NCBI GenBank assembly: GCA_036784855.1
Contig: JAZDSV010000014.1
Location: forward strand, 248,001 to 312,000
Length of the DNA: 64,000 bases
Direction of reading: 5' to 3'
Origin: Aphelidium insulamus
Lineage: Eukaryota; Aphelidiomycota; Aphelidea; Aphelidiaceae
Shown: positions 35,263 to 48,008 of the stretch, one piece after another
Layout: every line of letters begins with the position of its first letter
Position numbering within the stretch: position 1 is the first letter of the stretch
Program-made: the position numbers and the translations under genes
The notes under the pieces: model-generated
What the model saw: only the letters and a program-made list of their open reading frames with translations
Databases searched by the model: none
Told to the model about the DNA's origin: nothing

Positions 35263-37136
35263 ATGGGACTGCCGCGCCTGCTCAACCCCCGCGACAATGT
35301 GTACCTCAGCCCGGCGGCATTGCAGAATCTAAAGTACTACAAGTACGGAGCGGTGGACAAATCTCCGCTGTCCAAGTATGTGCTGCAGCCATACTGGACG
35401 TGGTGCGTCCAATTCTTTCCCCTCTGGATGGCGTACGTGGCGTGTACTCTCGTGTGCGGTGTGCTACTAGTACTGCTACTTGTACTACTGCTTCTACCTT
35501 GACTCGGCTAACTGGTTGCCCCCATGCAGTCCAAACTTGATTACGCTGGTCCGTCATGTCGTTTGTCTGGCGGCCGTCTTCTCACCCCCCGGTTCATTCA
35601 CGGTAGATTGGTCTGGGCTTTGTGGTGTTCCACGTGGTGCTCATATGGTTCTTGATGCCGGATTTGGTGGGGCCGACCTATTCATGGGTGTACTTTAGGT
35701 GCGTGCTACCGTTGTGGAGAGGGGCGCCCCGTCTCACAATTAAGCTCTGCGCTGGGCATCTGGCTGTACTCGACATTCGACAATGTGGACGGCAAGCAGG
35801 CTCGGCGTACAAACTCTTCATCACCGCTGGGCGAGCTGTTTGATCACGGCTGCGATGCGTTGAATTGCTCGGTGCGTATTATCTAGTCAGTGGATGCAAT
35901 TGTCTGCTTTGAATGTACCATGTGATAAGTTTAATATAGCATTAACTCGCTGTATTATAGCTGGGCGGCATTGTTCAAGTGGCAGCCATGGGCTTGGGAA
36001 AGACGTGGTTTGCCGCATTTGTTCCCTTTATTGCCATCGTGGCATTCTACATGTCGACGTGGGAGGAGTATTATACCGGCGTGCTATACCTTGGCTATGT
36101 GAATGGCCCCACAGAAGGCTTGGTTCTTGCGTGCTCTCTCACAATTCTGAGTGGCATTTTTGGCATGTTGTCATCATACACAAGATAATATGATTTGACT
36201 TGACACTTTAGGACCGCAAATTTATCAGCTGCCTGTAGGGCCACTTCTCCCCGCATGGCTGGCACCTCTTGTGCCCAGCTCGTGGCTCGTCGTTGACTTG
36301 ATTGCTGCTGGAATGGTCTTTTCGCTGGCCGTATTGCACATTCCATTCTGGTCAGTTTCTTGTTGATCGCATGCAAAAATGGATCGACTATTAACTGCTC
36401 GTGCAGCCTGTTGTCTGTATATAAAACATGTCAGCGCCAGAAAAAGGACTATACGACCGCTTTGTGGCAGCTGACGCCTCTTATTGTATACTGCACTTCA
36501 ACTGCAGTGTGGCTGGGTGCGGCTGGTTCGACCATCATGGCGGAGCACATGATTGTATTCACTCTCACCGTCGGCATTGTTTTCGGGCGCATAGCGGTAC
36601 GGCGTTCACGCACAGCATACACATTATCCTAATTACGATGTGTAGACCAAAATAATATTGGCCTATGTGACAAAGATGCCATTCCCAATGTTCACTGTGA
36701 TGCAAGTGCCGCTGGTGCTCGGCGCCGTGCTCGCCAATTGGAACCTTTTGTTTGGGAAGTGAGTAATCATGGCGCTCAGAGGGCCGTAATGACTATGCTT
36801 AAAATGATATGATGCAGGCCCTTCTTTACACCGCGGACCGAAGCACTCTATCTATACGCCTGCTTTTCTTTTGTGATTGTCGCGTACATGCACTGGGCGC
36901 TTATGGTTATTGAAAAGTTTTGCGCGCATCTCAACATCAAATGCCTCTCCATTCCGTACAACGCTGCCAGCAGCTCCACTTATTCCCCCGTCAACACCAC
37001 CGTCTCCCCGACATCATCATCCGGCAAAAAGACAAAGTAAGTTCCGCTGGCGTGCACCGCACTTTACACAGCTCAGATACCAGATGATATAATATATGTG
37101 TGCGCTTGCATGTTCAACTAAACGCAGCGCGGAATA
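35263..37136 (+). CDS. Choline/ethanolamine phosphotransferase
   Basis: Multi-exon membrane protein. After [20 protein letters not shown] come the CDP-alcohol phosphotransferase signature, [26 protein letters not shown] with the D-G-AR-G-D-D residues in place, and about eight to ten hydrophobic segments. It transfers phosphocholine or phosphoethanolamine from the CDP-alcohol to diacylglycerol in the ER or Golgi, the last step of the Kennedy pathway. The C-terminus is Ser/Thr rich and ends in a tiny exon (codons NAE) if the last intron is spliced; otherwise it stops nearer 37040. Which alcohol it prefers cannot be told. Confidence 0.92.
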
Positions 37137-37218
37137 AAGCATGCCCACATAAACAACAGAACTAACATGCTGCAAAATTGTGTATATATTCATTACTGAA
37201 GATGAATTTCATGCCAAA

Positions 37219-38621
37219 CTAGAGCTGGAACTGCGCCACCACCGTCCTATTCCGCTCCGCCACCGCCGGTACGTAGAATCTAGCCGGGGCAGAAAGCGCG
37301 GTCGCGCGCTAGTGGCGCCGTGAGCAGACTTGTCCAGCTCGTCGTCGTCGCGACACTCCACGTCCACTTTGCACAGCGGACACACGGCGTTCTTGGTCGT
37401 CAGCCAGCGATCTGTCGTGTCAACATGCAAGTCTATACCTCTGCATACAATACAATATACAACGTATATACAACCTCTGCATACATAAATATCATACATA
37501 TATATACAATACATAAATGTAAATATGTATATGCGCACCTATGCACGGCCGATGGAAGACGTGATGACAGGCCAGTCTGCGCACCAGATCGCCGCGTGAA
37601 AACTCTTCCAAGCACACCACGCACATCTGGGACGCACTGTCTGTCCTGGGAACACAGCTGTCACCATAGGCGTAGACGGGAAAGTGTGCGGCCAGCTCTT
37701 CCGCAGAGACGACCTTGTGTGCAACTGCCAGCACCGGCGGCTCCATGGCCATGGCGTCGGCAGAGGCAGCCAGCTGACGCTGCCGTATACGATGCAGGTG
37801 ACAGTGCATTGCCACCGACATGATGAAGGAGAAGGCGAGCAGCAGTATCACCGTGGTCAGCATGAATTCCCACAGTGACGGGGCGGGCGCGTCACCGTCG
37901 CTGGCCACGAACAGCTGCAAGCCGCGCGCCACATCGTTCTTGTCCACGTAGAGCAGCGCCTCCACCAACCATCGGCCCACGTCGGCACTGCCAAACAGCA
38001 CCAACAGCGGCACGGTACCGTTACCGCGAGACGGATACAGAGTGCGCGTAGTTGCGTCGTCGGCCAGCGACTGCGAGCCGTCATCGGCGCCCGTAGTGGC
38101 ATTGTTGTAGATAACGGCGCCAGACGCCCCGGCATACGCGACATTGGTCAACTTGCGTTCCAGGGAGCAGCCACCGCGTTCCAGCACCAGAATGGTCTGC
38201 GCGGGATATATGACTGAGCGGTTACTGCTGCACCCGCTGGCGTCGCCGGGATACGCGGCCCCCGCTCCCTGACAAGTTGGACGCGTGTGAGCAAGTCTCC
38301 CCGATAGCAGCGCGACACCCTCATACATACATACACACACACACATGGCATATGTACCTGTATGACGGCCATGGACGGCAGCGGCGCAGACACGTTGGCC
38401 AGACGGACGGTGGCCGGGCCGCGGAACAGCGAGTGGTAGACGGTCTCCTCGTTCTCGGTGACGGCGGCACGCATAAATATGTAATCACCCGCGGTGTCGT
38501 CGGTGCTGTTGTTGGCGGTGGTTGGGTCTCTGGCAGCAGACGCGGCAGTGCCCGGCAGCACCGCGCACACGGCACATATGGCAAAGGCCACGCGCCATAG
38601 CAGCAAAGTTTCGCGCGGCAT
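37219..38621 (-). CDS. PA-TM-RING ubiquitin ligase (RNF13/RNF167-like)
   Basis: The gene starts MPRETLLLWRVAFAICAVCAVL, a signal peptide, followed by a protease-associated domain (ILVLERGGCSLERKLTNVAYAGA and GAVIYNN), one membrane segment (FMLTTVILLLAFSFIMSVAM) and a C-terminal RING-H2 finger with CVVCLEEFSRGDLVRRLACHH in the first half and WLTTKNAVCPLC in the second. The ligand order is C3H2C3. Such proteins sit in endosome or lysosome membranes and ubiquitinate cargo or trafficking factors. Introns separate the PA N-terminal part and the two halves of the RING. The Ser/Arg tail after the RING is short. Confidence 0.92.
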
Positions 38622-38817
38622 TTGCCAGACGAAAATCGGGCAAATTTCCCTCGCAGCTGCGTCACTTGAGTATTGCAGTGTTCCTTCAGCTCTAAACAGC
38701 CATGCATCGCGTACTGTGTGTACGCATTTAGCATAGTATATATGAGTGAATGTATAGAGCGTGTATAGAACAGACACTCGAAGTAACTTTATTCGCCCCC
38801 CCCCCAACGCCACACAA

Positions 38818-40299
38818 CTATGACCGGCCCAGCGCCGTCACCAGGCCCTCCATCTCCACGCCGTTGAAGGAGAAAAAGTTGCGAATAGGCAGACCATGCC
38901 CCGACACAGCCTTGATAATGTCTTGTCCGAGCGCGCCTCCGACGATGGCGCTCACGGGCGCAATTTCATGGCCACACATTTGCACAAACTCGCTATCGTA
39001 GATTATATATATATATGTGTGAAATAATGCTGCAAGAAATATTATCCAACATGCATACTCTAGGAGGCTTGCAGGCAGCACGTGTTCCGGCATGGCTAGC
39101 TGGCCAAGCAGGAAGTCGCGGCGCAACTTTTGCAGTTTGGCACACTCGGCCTCCGAGACAGCGCCAGCTCCCCCGCCACTCTGCTGCCACCTGGCCAACA
39201 CTGCACAAAAAAGAATATGTGTTAGCAATACGTGAAATAATCTTGTATCAATGCTCAGGTTACGTGCACCGGAAGATAAAATAGACGGACGAGATGCTGC
39301 GCTTGATCTGCTTCCTGGACTTGCTAGCTGCCCACGGCGAGTGGTCGGCCAGTGCACAGTCCAGATCGGGCCACGACTCGGCGCGCACAGTGGAAACCTT
39401 TTTGGCCGGCGCATCCGGTGCGGCTGGGTCCCGTTCCGTGTGCTCTCTGCCACAATTGCGTTCGTGAGCAACATTTAATGCTGGATTGCATAAGTCAAAC
39501 AACTTGCACAATGAATTCATGCTTTGGCCCGAGATCGTTAAATACCCAGCCACACAGGCCAAACACCTGGGCGCAGTAGAACTTAATGCCAAGTCGTCGA
39601 CACGTCTGCCCAATGCGGTCCTGCACGCATTATGCATGAATATATAGGTAAGCAATAAAGTGGTATGACACATTGTAGCAAAGACATTATGTAGCAAAGA
39701 CGGCTGCACTCACCATCAGAGTAAGCGCGTTGCTGGATGCCACGCTGACCACGTCAAACTGTTGCAGCGCGGCTTGCAGCGCCAACTCGGACTCTGGCAC
39801 CACACTAACCTCCACCAGTGGGTTCAATTCATGCACGCGGGCCATTGCAGCTTGGGCGCGCTGCCGTGTCCACACAATGTTAATGGTTAATGGCAGATAC
39901 TGGCACCCACTTGCCGTGCGGTCGCCCACATCCTGGCGGCGCAGAAAGAACTGGCAACCAAGATCGGTGTCTTTGACCACCGTGTCGTCACATAGCGCCA
40001 CCGAACCCACACCGCCCAGCACCAGGTTCTTGCATGCTTCAGTGTGCACGCCAGACAGCCCAACTAAAAGTACGCGCGCACTACGTATCCTGCACGGGGC
40101 CACGTCGTGTCAGTGTGTGTGTGTGTGTGTGATGGTCGGCATAGTAGATTCTAGGCGACACCAACCTGCGCTGCCCGTCCATGCCCCAGAGGCGAATCTG
40201 GCGGTCGTACAGCGCCGCCTCATCGACCGTCAACGCATCGGCCTTTGACTCTTTGACATCGGCGCGCCTTGTCACGTCGGCCGCGTCGGCATTGGGCAT
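38818..40299 (-). CDS. SAE1: SUMO-activating enzyme subunit 1 (Aos1)
   Basis: Multi-exon gene from ATG 40299 to TAG at 38818. Signatures: DEAALYDRQIRLWGMDGQRRL, VLLVGLSGVHTEACKNLVLGGVGS (nucleotide-binding), LGCQFFLRRQDVG, FDVVSVASSNAL, and CGHEIAPVSAIVGGALGQDIIKAVSG followed by NFFSFNGVEMEG. It forms the E1 heterodimer with Uba2; as in other Aos1 proteins there is no catalytic cysteine domain. Poly-C (ten in a row) lies just past the stop, near 38796-38806. Identity is clear. Confidence 0.95.
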
Positions 40300-41002
40300 G
40301 TTGCTTATGACTGTGCTGTGGTGCCTATCAGGACAGGCACTTTGATTTAGCCAGGTTTGGGGGATCCAGCATCGGATGGAATAGCAGCAGGGAGGATACT
40401 AGTATCTGCATTAACCGCTTGCTACGGTACTGTCGGCGCTGTATGTAGTGGCTGCTGTAGTACTATTGGTAGGGCGATGAACTGTTGCACGCCTGATCTG
40501 TGTATTGAAAATACTCTCATGCTCCCACTCTGCTGTGATGAACTACTGGGGCTATTGTGCAGATATTTGATGCCATGATACCACTGCTATTTCTGCTTGA
40601 TATGCATGCATGGATGTACACCCGGTTGTGAACTTTGTGATAAACTATTTACGGCCGATATAATGCCGCTTGATACTAGTGCTCTTATATCTCCACGGCT
40701 GCAAATCCCTGCACACGATACCCTTCTACTACTACTACTACTACTACTACTAGATATGTACTATCATGCAAATAGTAATTACAGCAACTATCGCGCCATG
40801 AACCCGTTGGCAGTTGGTGCAGTGCCCTTACTAGCACATCATCTGTAGTCATCAGTGGCTGACAGGGACGAGTGATTCGATCACTTGACACCTTGGCGGC
40901 CAATCCGGCACTGGCGTCAGCGGCAGTAGTCATGTGCATGCACGCGGTGGTCGCTCTACATCCATCCATCCCAAGCCCTAGAAAAAAAAACATCCTACCG
41001 CC
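40300..41002. other. Largest intergenic gap, with a CTA repeat
   Basis: About 700 bases between divergent genes. It contains a short hairpin at about 40331-40350 (GTGCCT and AGGCAC arms), a trinucleotide CTA run at about 40723-40753, and otherwise unique sequence. Open frames here have unlikely composition and no splice-linked partners, so I call no gene; a non-coding transcript cannot be excluded. Confidence 0.5.
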
Positions 41003-42543
41003 ATGAAAGCAATCAGCGTTGTAGTGGCCGTGGCGACAGTGTTGAGCCAGCTGGCTCTCTCGGGACAGCCACTTCCCCAACAATCCATGCAACAGACCGT
41101 TTTCCAACCATCGACGGACACCACGCGTCTGCTGGCCATATCGGACACCGAGGTGGTTCAGGCAGATGCAGAACAACTGTTGCAGCGCAACATCCGCTTC
41201 ATGGATGTCACCGACACGCTGGATGTGCCAGGACGCGCAGAATACACTCGCGCCAACCACCGCGATCTGCGCACGTACAGTGGTACTTACATACTGCGAA
41301 ATAATTAATCTTGTGTCCGTGTAGCCGTGCCAAAGTCGGCACAGTTTCAGCCACTTGTTCGCGCCATGATCGAGACGAGCAGCATTGGTCGCATGAAGCA
41401 GCGTCTAACAAAGTTTACGTCCTTCAAGAACAGGTACATTCATGTTGTAGAGGCATACGCCTCGTTAATGCATCCCAGGTACTACAAGTCGCAGACCGGA
41501 GTGGAATCGGCCGAGTGGCTGTTGGCGCAGATCAAGCAAACTGCGGCTGTTAATGGCGCCAAGGTGACGGTGTCAAAGTTTGCTCACAAGTGGCAAGTGT
41601 AATCTCTGCATACTGTATACTCTGCTTGGTACTAATTAGCCTGCCTGTGATGCTAGGGCTCAGTTTTCGATAATTGCTCGACTTGAGCCGACTCAAGATG
41701 ATGTCGATGCTGGCCACGATGACGACACGCCGATCGTGATTGTCGGAGCGCACCAGGACACCGTGCGCGGTGGATTCTTTGGAGATGGCCGCGCACCCGG
41801 CGCCGATGATGACGGCAGTGGAACCATCACAACGCTGGAGGCATTTACACTGCTGTGCGAGAACAAGTTCAGACCGCGCCGACCAATCGAGTTCCACTGG
41901 TACTCTGCCGAGGAGATGGGCCTGCTGGGCAGTCAGGACGTTGCCAAAACCTACCAGCTGGCGGAGAAGCGTGTTTTTGGCATGGCGCATGTAAGTTCTG
42001 GCCCGAGTCGGCAGTAATACTTGCCATGTTTAACGTGCAAACAGTTTGACATGACTGGCTACGGAAAGAATGGAGTTTACGGCATCATCACCGACTACAC
42101 TGATCCGGCACTGACAGAGTTTCTGCGCACACTGGCCCGGACGTATGGCGGTATCGATGTTGTTGACACACAGTGCAAATATGCTTGTAGCGGTAGGCAG
42201 ATATCTGTATCCCATGAATTATATCCAAGATGTGTTATATTATACATATAAGTACTGTGATTAAACTGTGCAATATATCATACATACTATAGTATACTTT
42301 TTTAAACAGTCCATTATATCGCTCATGAGATTCACATACTTACTAGTAACATTGAATGTGTAGACCACGCCAGCTGGACTCGATCAGGCTACCGTGCAGT
42401 CATGCCGTTTGAAGGCGAATTCAAGGACTCGTCGCCGTACATTCACACAAAGAACGACGTCGTGGCCAATATTGACTTTCACCACATGAACGAATTTGTG
42501 AAGCTGGCCGTATCCTTTGCCGTGGAAATGGGCAATCAGTAGT
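41003..42543 (+). CDS. Secreted M28 family aminopeptidase
   Basis: Multi-exon gene, about 395 residues, with a signal peptide (MKAISVVVAVATVLSQLAL) and an N-terminal pro-region before the catalytic domain. All M28 zinc ligands and catalytic residues are in place: the histidine of VGAHQDTV, GADDDGSGTITTLEAF, the glutamate pair in WYSAEEMGLLGS, the aspartate in FDMTGY and the final histidine in SPYIHTKNDV. It resembles fungal and protist leucine aminopeptidases that release N-terminal residues from peptides outside the cell or in the vacuole. The intron before the last exon is about 170 nt. Confidence 0.94.
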
Positions 42544-42654
42544 GCTGTTCACGAGATGCAGCTATGTGGCAAAGTTGACCTTACACGGACAGGCAGGAGA
42601 TAAACGTAAGAAAAATATATATTAAAACTTATCCAATTCTTCGGCTCATTTGCA

Positions 42655-45600
42655 CTAAAAGTTCTCCTTATGAAATTTGAATGCAGTTCGCGGCAGCTCG
42701 GGGCTTGCGCGCGTGCCTGCGGTGGATGGGCCCGACAATTTGGTGTGAGTCTTGCATGCAGCCGACAACTCGATCGCTATAGCGTTTGGACCGCAGAGAA
42801 ACACTCCGATTTCCTCGCCAGAGTGCTTGGTCGCCTTCTCCTTGAATATGCGGTTCCAGTTCGGTTTGCCGGCGTACTGATTGTACTTTTCGTGCGTAAT
42901 CGCCTTTAGATTGATCTCGCCGGTGGTGTACGAGTTGATCTCCAGACGGCCACTCAAACGGTCGTCTTTCAAAATTCCATCAAATACATCTTGGAACGAA
43001 TTAAACTCCTGGGCATCGCGGCAGATCCAATAAAAGTAAATGCTCATCGATCCAATTTCATCGACGCTACGAGCCTTCATACGAATACTGATAGACTTGA
43101 GAATCGAAATGAACGGAGTGACACCGATTCCAGCTCCCACTAGAATAACGGTGTCGTATTCAAACACTTCCTCCGATGCAGAACCATACGGGCCATCGAC
43201 ACGGAGTCTGGTGCCGCGTTCAGCTGCAGTTTCTTCCGTGATCGGCTTATTGATCGCGGGAACTACTGCGCCGTTAGAGTCGGTGGTATCAGCAAATCCA
43301 AGACGTTGGCGCAGTTGAAATGTCCAGTCCATATCCGAACGGCATCGGATGTGGCACGAAAAAAAGTTTTCTTCCGGTGCAGCGGTAATCGTGAACGGAT
43401 GCCATTCGTTCTCTGCCAGATCCGGAGCATTCAAGAACAAGTATTGGCCGGCTGGTAAAATAAGTTAGTAAAATAAGTTAGTAAAATAAGTACAAAAGTA
43501 TAAAACAAAATAAGTTAGTAAATAAGTACAAAAGTATAAAAAAGTTAGTTAGTCGGTTAACTCGCCTTTGAAACGAAAGCGACGATTTTTACCCAGCAGC
43601 CGCATCTTTAGCGCCAGCACGTCCTTGCCAACAATCTTGGCTTCCACGATGGTGACATCAAGACGTGCCCGACGCTTTTGAATGTATTTTTCCACAAACA
43701 TTAAACCGAGTGGCCACAGCGAAAAGGGCCAAAAATTCTGTCCGTGCAACCAAAGCAGTGCGTAGATCGGGATCCACAGCTTATGCACGGCCATGAATAC
43801 CGTGTAGCCATCATAACGGCGCCCAAAGATCTTAAATATTTTGCGCTTGATCAGTGCGGTAGAGAACATGATGGTCATCAGCGCAGTTACAATGTGGCCC
43901 GTGAAACCTGTCAACGTTACCTTATTATATCTAATACTATTAAATCATACCTGATAGATTCAGAATGGCCGATTGAGCAACATCAATCGCACGAAAGTCG
44001 CGGAGCCACACAAAATCCAGATAGTGCATGGTAATATGCAATATGCTGCTCACGCCAATGATGTACGCCGCTAGTCGATGGATTTTTAAATTGTGGTCGA
44101 GAGGCAGTATCAAACTAGCTGGAGTGGTGCGTAGAAACGACATGAAGTTGCGCAGCACCGGCAACAGCACAAAACCCATATTGAAATCCAGGACTTTTCC
44201 ACAAGCTTTCGCATATGGATAATATGGAAGCGCATTGACTTGATAATTTGCGAAAAAGCCGTAGAGTGCAACTCCCACATTACATGCGGCGTACAGGGAG
44301 AGAAAAATGATGCGCTGAGACTCCCACTGATACCACTCCTTCAGGCGACCAATAAAAGGGTATCGAACAGCTAATGGAAGCTTTCCGGCAGCTAAATTAT
44401 CGGTTGAACCAGCGTCTTCATCAAATTCGCTAGTGTACACCGGTTTCGGACCGAGAATCGCGGCAATCTTGGAGTCGGGATGACGTTTTGCATACCCAAC
44501 ACCAAGGAACGCCAACGCTCCCAAAGCAACAAGTCCTCCCGCTGTTATGCCGCCAATAGCTCCAGTCTACATTTGTTAAAGCATACAGCAAAAAAAGAAA
44601 TTTTACCGTCGCCCAGTCCATGCCAACATAGAGCTGTGCCTTTTGCTCGCGGTTCGAAAAACGATTATTGCGCGTACTCGCGTACGTAAACACGCCACGA
44701 TTATCAATAGGCACCAAACCGGCATTGATATATCCGGGCGCGGCATTCAGCAGTTTGCAGTTTTGCGGGCTTTGCGTATCGGCAGTATTGATGTCACAGT
44801 CTTGCTGGGCAAGGTATGACAGAAACGCGATCATAGATTGGTTGTCCGTAAAATGAGTTGGGTGCTGCGAGAGGTCGAGGGGGTTGAAGTTGATTGGAAT
44901 ATTTTTGCCCAACGACGGCACCAAAACCAGATTGTTTCTATCGGTTCCGGTGCGGCCCTGACCGTCGTTACCTTGATCGTTGGAATCGGCACCAGTCCAT
45001 TGGATGTGCAAATAATCTCCTTGTGTGGCGTGAATTTCGGTCGGAACAAAGTCGTACTCCACGGCCGGGTATACTTGTTGAATGTTACCACGTCGACCAC
45101 GAATATTCAAATTGATTATTCTCTTGTTGCCAAGCCAGCCGGCACTTCCAGTCGGGCGCTTGCGGATAATAAATGTGTGTGTGCGGTCTTCAAAGGTTCG
45201 TCCATTCTGATCACCGTCAATCGCTAGCCGAATAGGCCCTGAAACATTTGTCCCATAGCCAAGGTAGTCACTGCTTGGATTTGTCTTGACAGGAGAGTTG
45301 TCTACGATAACATATGTATCAGGTAATCCATACAGTTGTACCGGTAGGCGAAAACTCACCGCCATTTAGGGACTTGTCCGCGGACCATCCATCATAGTCG
45401 AAATTGCTGATATTGTAGCGGAGTCGAATTACACAGCGCGTCCCATCAGCGTGCACCCCTTCCGGAATAATCATGGTGTATGATGGCGAATCAACGCTTC
45501 CTAGAGCGTTGCCATTGTGGTTGTTGCGTGTGGTCGGGCAGATGCCGCAGTCTGGCGGATCGATGCCATATGAGCCCTGTTGCTGCCACTTTCCGCCGCC

Positions 45601-46602
45601 TGTTTCACAGGCTTTCTGGTTGTTGAATTGAGGTGCGCTGCAGAGACCCTTATCGACCACATTCTGGCTTTGTGCTTTGTAGTACGGGCATCGTGTCGGC
45701 TCATCTGTGCACACCCAAACATCACGCCACGGACTGGGGTGCCTGGACGCAGATGAATAATATGTACAAATTCGACATCTAACATAACGTACCAGTAGGG
45801 ATAGTAGTCGCGCTCCTCGGGACACTCGAACCCATATCTGTCTTTGTTTCCGTTGGTATCCTGGCGCGTGTGGATGGCGGTGTCGCGGCCATTTAAATTC
45901 TGGTCCGCCACAAAGAGGCCCTTATTCCGTTCGCGCACAGAGCACTGATTCCAGTACTCGGGCGTCTCATGCTGACCGTACAGATCAAAGCTGGGGTTGC
46001 TGCGGTCATTCGGGATGCGGTCTGTGCGATTAGTTCAGCAGCATGAATTAACATGGAAAGAGAATGGCATACCAGTGGTCTTGCCATCACGCATTCCCTG
46101 CAGATCGGGATGGTCACCACATCCGTATTGTAGTACCATGTTGCAGTGCACTCGTGGATTGATGCCGCATCCGTGCTGGTTGGTCCATTCCACCTGCAGC
46201 TCGCTTCCCTCATAGAACTCCATTGTGCCTTCTCCGGCGCCTAGCGCAGTAACGACAGTGGTTAGTCAGTGGCTAGACGGGTTGCACATATCAAGGTCCG
46301 CACCTGGAATTGTCGGATCATAAGTGTTGGTCCCGGGTTGAAGACAGTTTGGAATGCACTTGTCCCCAACCTGGTAGCCAGAGTTGGCGTTGTTCTGCGA
46401 GTCGAACCTGGCAAGCGGCACGGTTAGACCAAATACACACAGACACCCAGTAACAGTGAGGCACTTGCAAGCGGCGGTTGTTGCGCACATTGTTCTGCTG
46501 CTCGTTCAGCTTGTTGTTGGAGCCACGCGGGTTCTGCAGATAGGAGTCGGCGGCGGCGGAGGCGCACATCCATGCCACCAGTGCCACTCCACACACAATC
46601 AT
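42655..46602 (-). CDS. NADPH oxidase with DD3-3-type ectodomain
   Basis: Multi-exon gene, about 1,100 residues. A signal peptide (MIVCGVALVAWMCASAAA) leads into about 500 residues that resemble the Dictyostelium DD3-3 protein: YLQNPRGSNNKLNEQ, LFDSQNNANSGY, EWTNQHGCG, FECPEERDYYPYW, HPSPWRDVWV and an N-rich stretch before the membrane. Then comes one extra membrane segment (GGLVALGALAFLGVGYAKR) and a complete NOX2-like flavocytochrome: heme histidines in HRLAAYIIGVSSILHITMH and HKLWIPIYALLWLHG, FAD site HPFTITAAPEENFFSCHIR, NADPH site VGAGIGVTPFISILKS, and the classical end FHKENF. It would make superoxide on the extracytoplasmic side. No EF hands. Introns 46409-46468 (GCAAGT) and 43452-43565 (GCGAGT) are GC-AG. 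Confidence 0.9.
43460..43555 (-). repeat. TACTAAC-type repeats in GC-AG intron
   Basis: On the coding (minus) strand the NADPH oxidase intron 43452-43565 contains about five ACTAAC copies, several inside TTTACTAACTTAT, the last ending a few bases before the acceptor. The sequence is a slippage product of a 15-30 bp unit, but each unit has a yeast-like branch point. Confidence 0.85.
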
Positions 46603-46780
46603 GGTCTTGGTGTGACTTGAAGCTGGATCAGACTGGTATACGCAAGAGCAATTGACACACCGAAAGTGAAGAGACTATGTACACTCCCGAAGAGGAGGAA
46701 ACCTTAACGCAAGCAGCCGCCGCCAAACAAACTTTTACCGCGGCGCCGCCTCTTGTTTGTTTTGGGCTGCGCCACACACA

Positions 46781-48002
46781 ATGAAAGCCGCTATGCAAAC
46801 AATTCCGCTGCGTCGTTCGCCGAGGCGCGTCGTGTCGGCGCGCGTCGCTGCCAGATCTTCTATTACCGCGGCTGGATTGCCCGCTGCCGGTGCTGCATCG
46901 TTGGCGGGGGTGGCTGGGGTGGCTGGTGCCGAAGTTCAATCTTCATCCGCTGTGCTTGGATTGCCGGGTGCCACGACCGCCGACTCTGATGAGGTCTCCA
47001 AAGTCGCCAAAGTCATTGAATATGACGATGCCGGCGTGCAAAGCACGGACAAGCAGTTCACACCGCCCGCCAACTGGCGCTCCGTGTACGATAGGCTGCA
47101 TGCATTTCGTTATGGCTTCGACTCGCCTCTGGGTCAAGCACCAGTGGACACCATGGGCTGCGATAGACTTTCCAGGGCGGAAACGCTTGCTCCGCACGTG
47201 GGCCGCTTCCACATTCTGTGCGCCTTACTCTTGTCCTCGCAGACGCGTGACCAAGTGACGGCAGAGGCAATGCGCAGGCTGCACCACTTGATGGACGCCA
47301 GTGAAGCCCCGTCTGATGCGGCATTCAATGAATTCATGTCGTCCCTACGCGATGATACTCTAGCCAGCCAGCTGACTGTCGACACGGTGCTGTCCGTGTC
47401 GGTTGGCACTATCAACCGGTGCATCGCGGCGGTGGGCTTTCACAACAAGAAGGCCCTGTATCTGCAACAAGTTGCGCGCATACTCGCCGACAGGTATCAA
47501 GGCGATATCCCCAAGACGGTTGATGAACTGCAAGCGCTACCCGGCATCGGTCCCAAGATGGCATACTTGACCATGCAGTCCGCGTGGGGCAAGTAGGTGA
47601 ACACATTGTATATGTACAGGTATGAGAAGGAATGCATAATCTTATGTGTGTGGCAAAAGAAACTGCGGCATTGGAGTCGACACGCATGTCCATCGCATTA
47701 GTGCCCGACTAGGGTGGGTTCCGCGAGGCACGGAACGTCGCGGCCCGGAGGCGACACGCAAGGTACACAGGTGGCGGGGAGAGTGGTATGACTGTGCTGA
47801 CGACAAACGCGCGCAGGCGTTGGAGGAGTGGCTGCCGCGCGAACTCTGGTCCGATATCAACCACATGCTCGTCGGGCTGGGCCAGCTGGTGTGCACTCCG
47901 CTACGGCCGAATTGTGCGCGCTGCGCCATCAATGACGTTTGTCCGTCTGCTGCTTCTGCTTCTTCTCGAAAGCGCAATGTGAATAAACTGGAACAGCATT
48001 AA
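46781..48002 (+). CDS. NTH1: Endonuclease III homologue (DNA glycosylase/AP lyase)
   Basis: Exons from ATG 46781 to TAA 48000-48002, with introns near 47596 and 47762. The first 60 residues are basic, then Ala/Gly/Val rich, suitable for mitochondrial targeting. The glycosylase core has [16 protein letters not shown], the helix-hairpin-helix [14 protein letters not shown] with the catalytic lysine, and [15 protein letters not shown] with the catalytic aspartate. The iron-sulfur loop is perfect: C-x6-C-x2-C-x5-C in [18 protein letters not shown]. It removes oxidised pyrimidines from DNA. A MITE sits six bases past its stop, so that element probably lies in the 3' untranslated region. Confidence 0.96.
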
Positions 48003-48008
48003 AGATAT

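Noticed and set aside
2538-40299. Ubiquitin-pathway cluster (UEV, RanBPM, CSN5, PA-TM-RING ligase, SAE1)
   Set aside because: Five such genes in 38 kb are scattered on both strands among unrelated genes, without shared promoters; chance is sufficient given how many such genes eukaryotes have.
40357-40578. Cys-rich open frame between SAE1 and the aminopeptidase
   Set aside because: No signal peptide, no splice-linked partner, no ATG with context and unlikely composition; better seen as chance in a 700-base gap.
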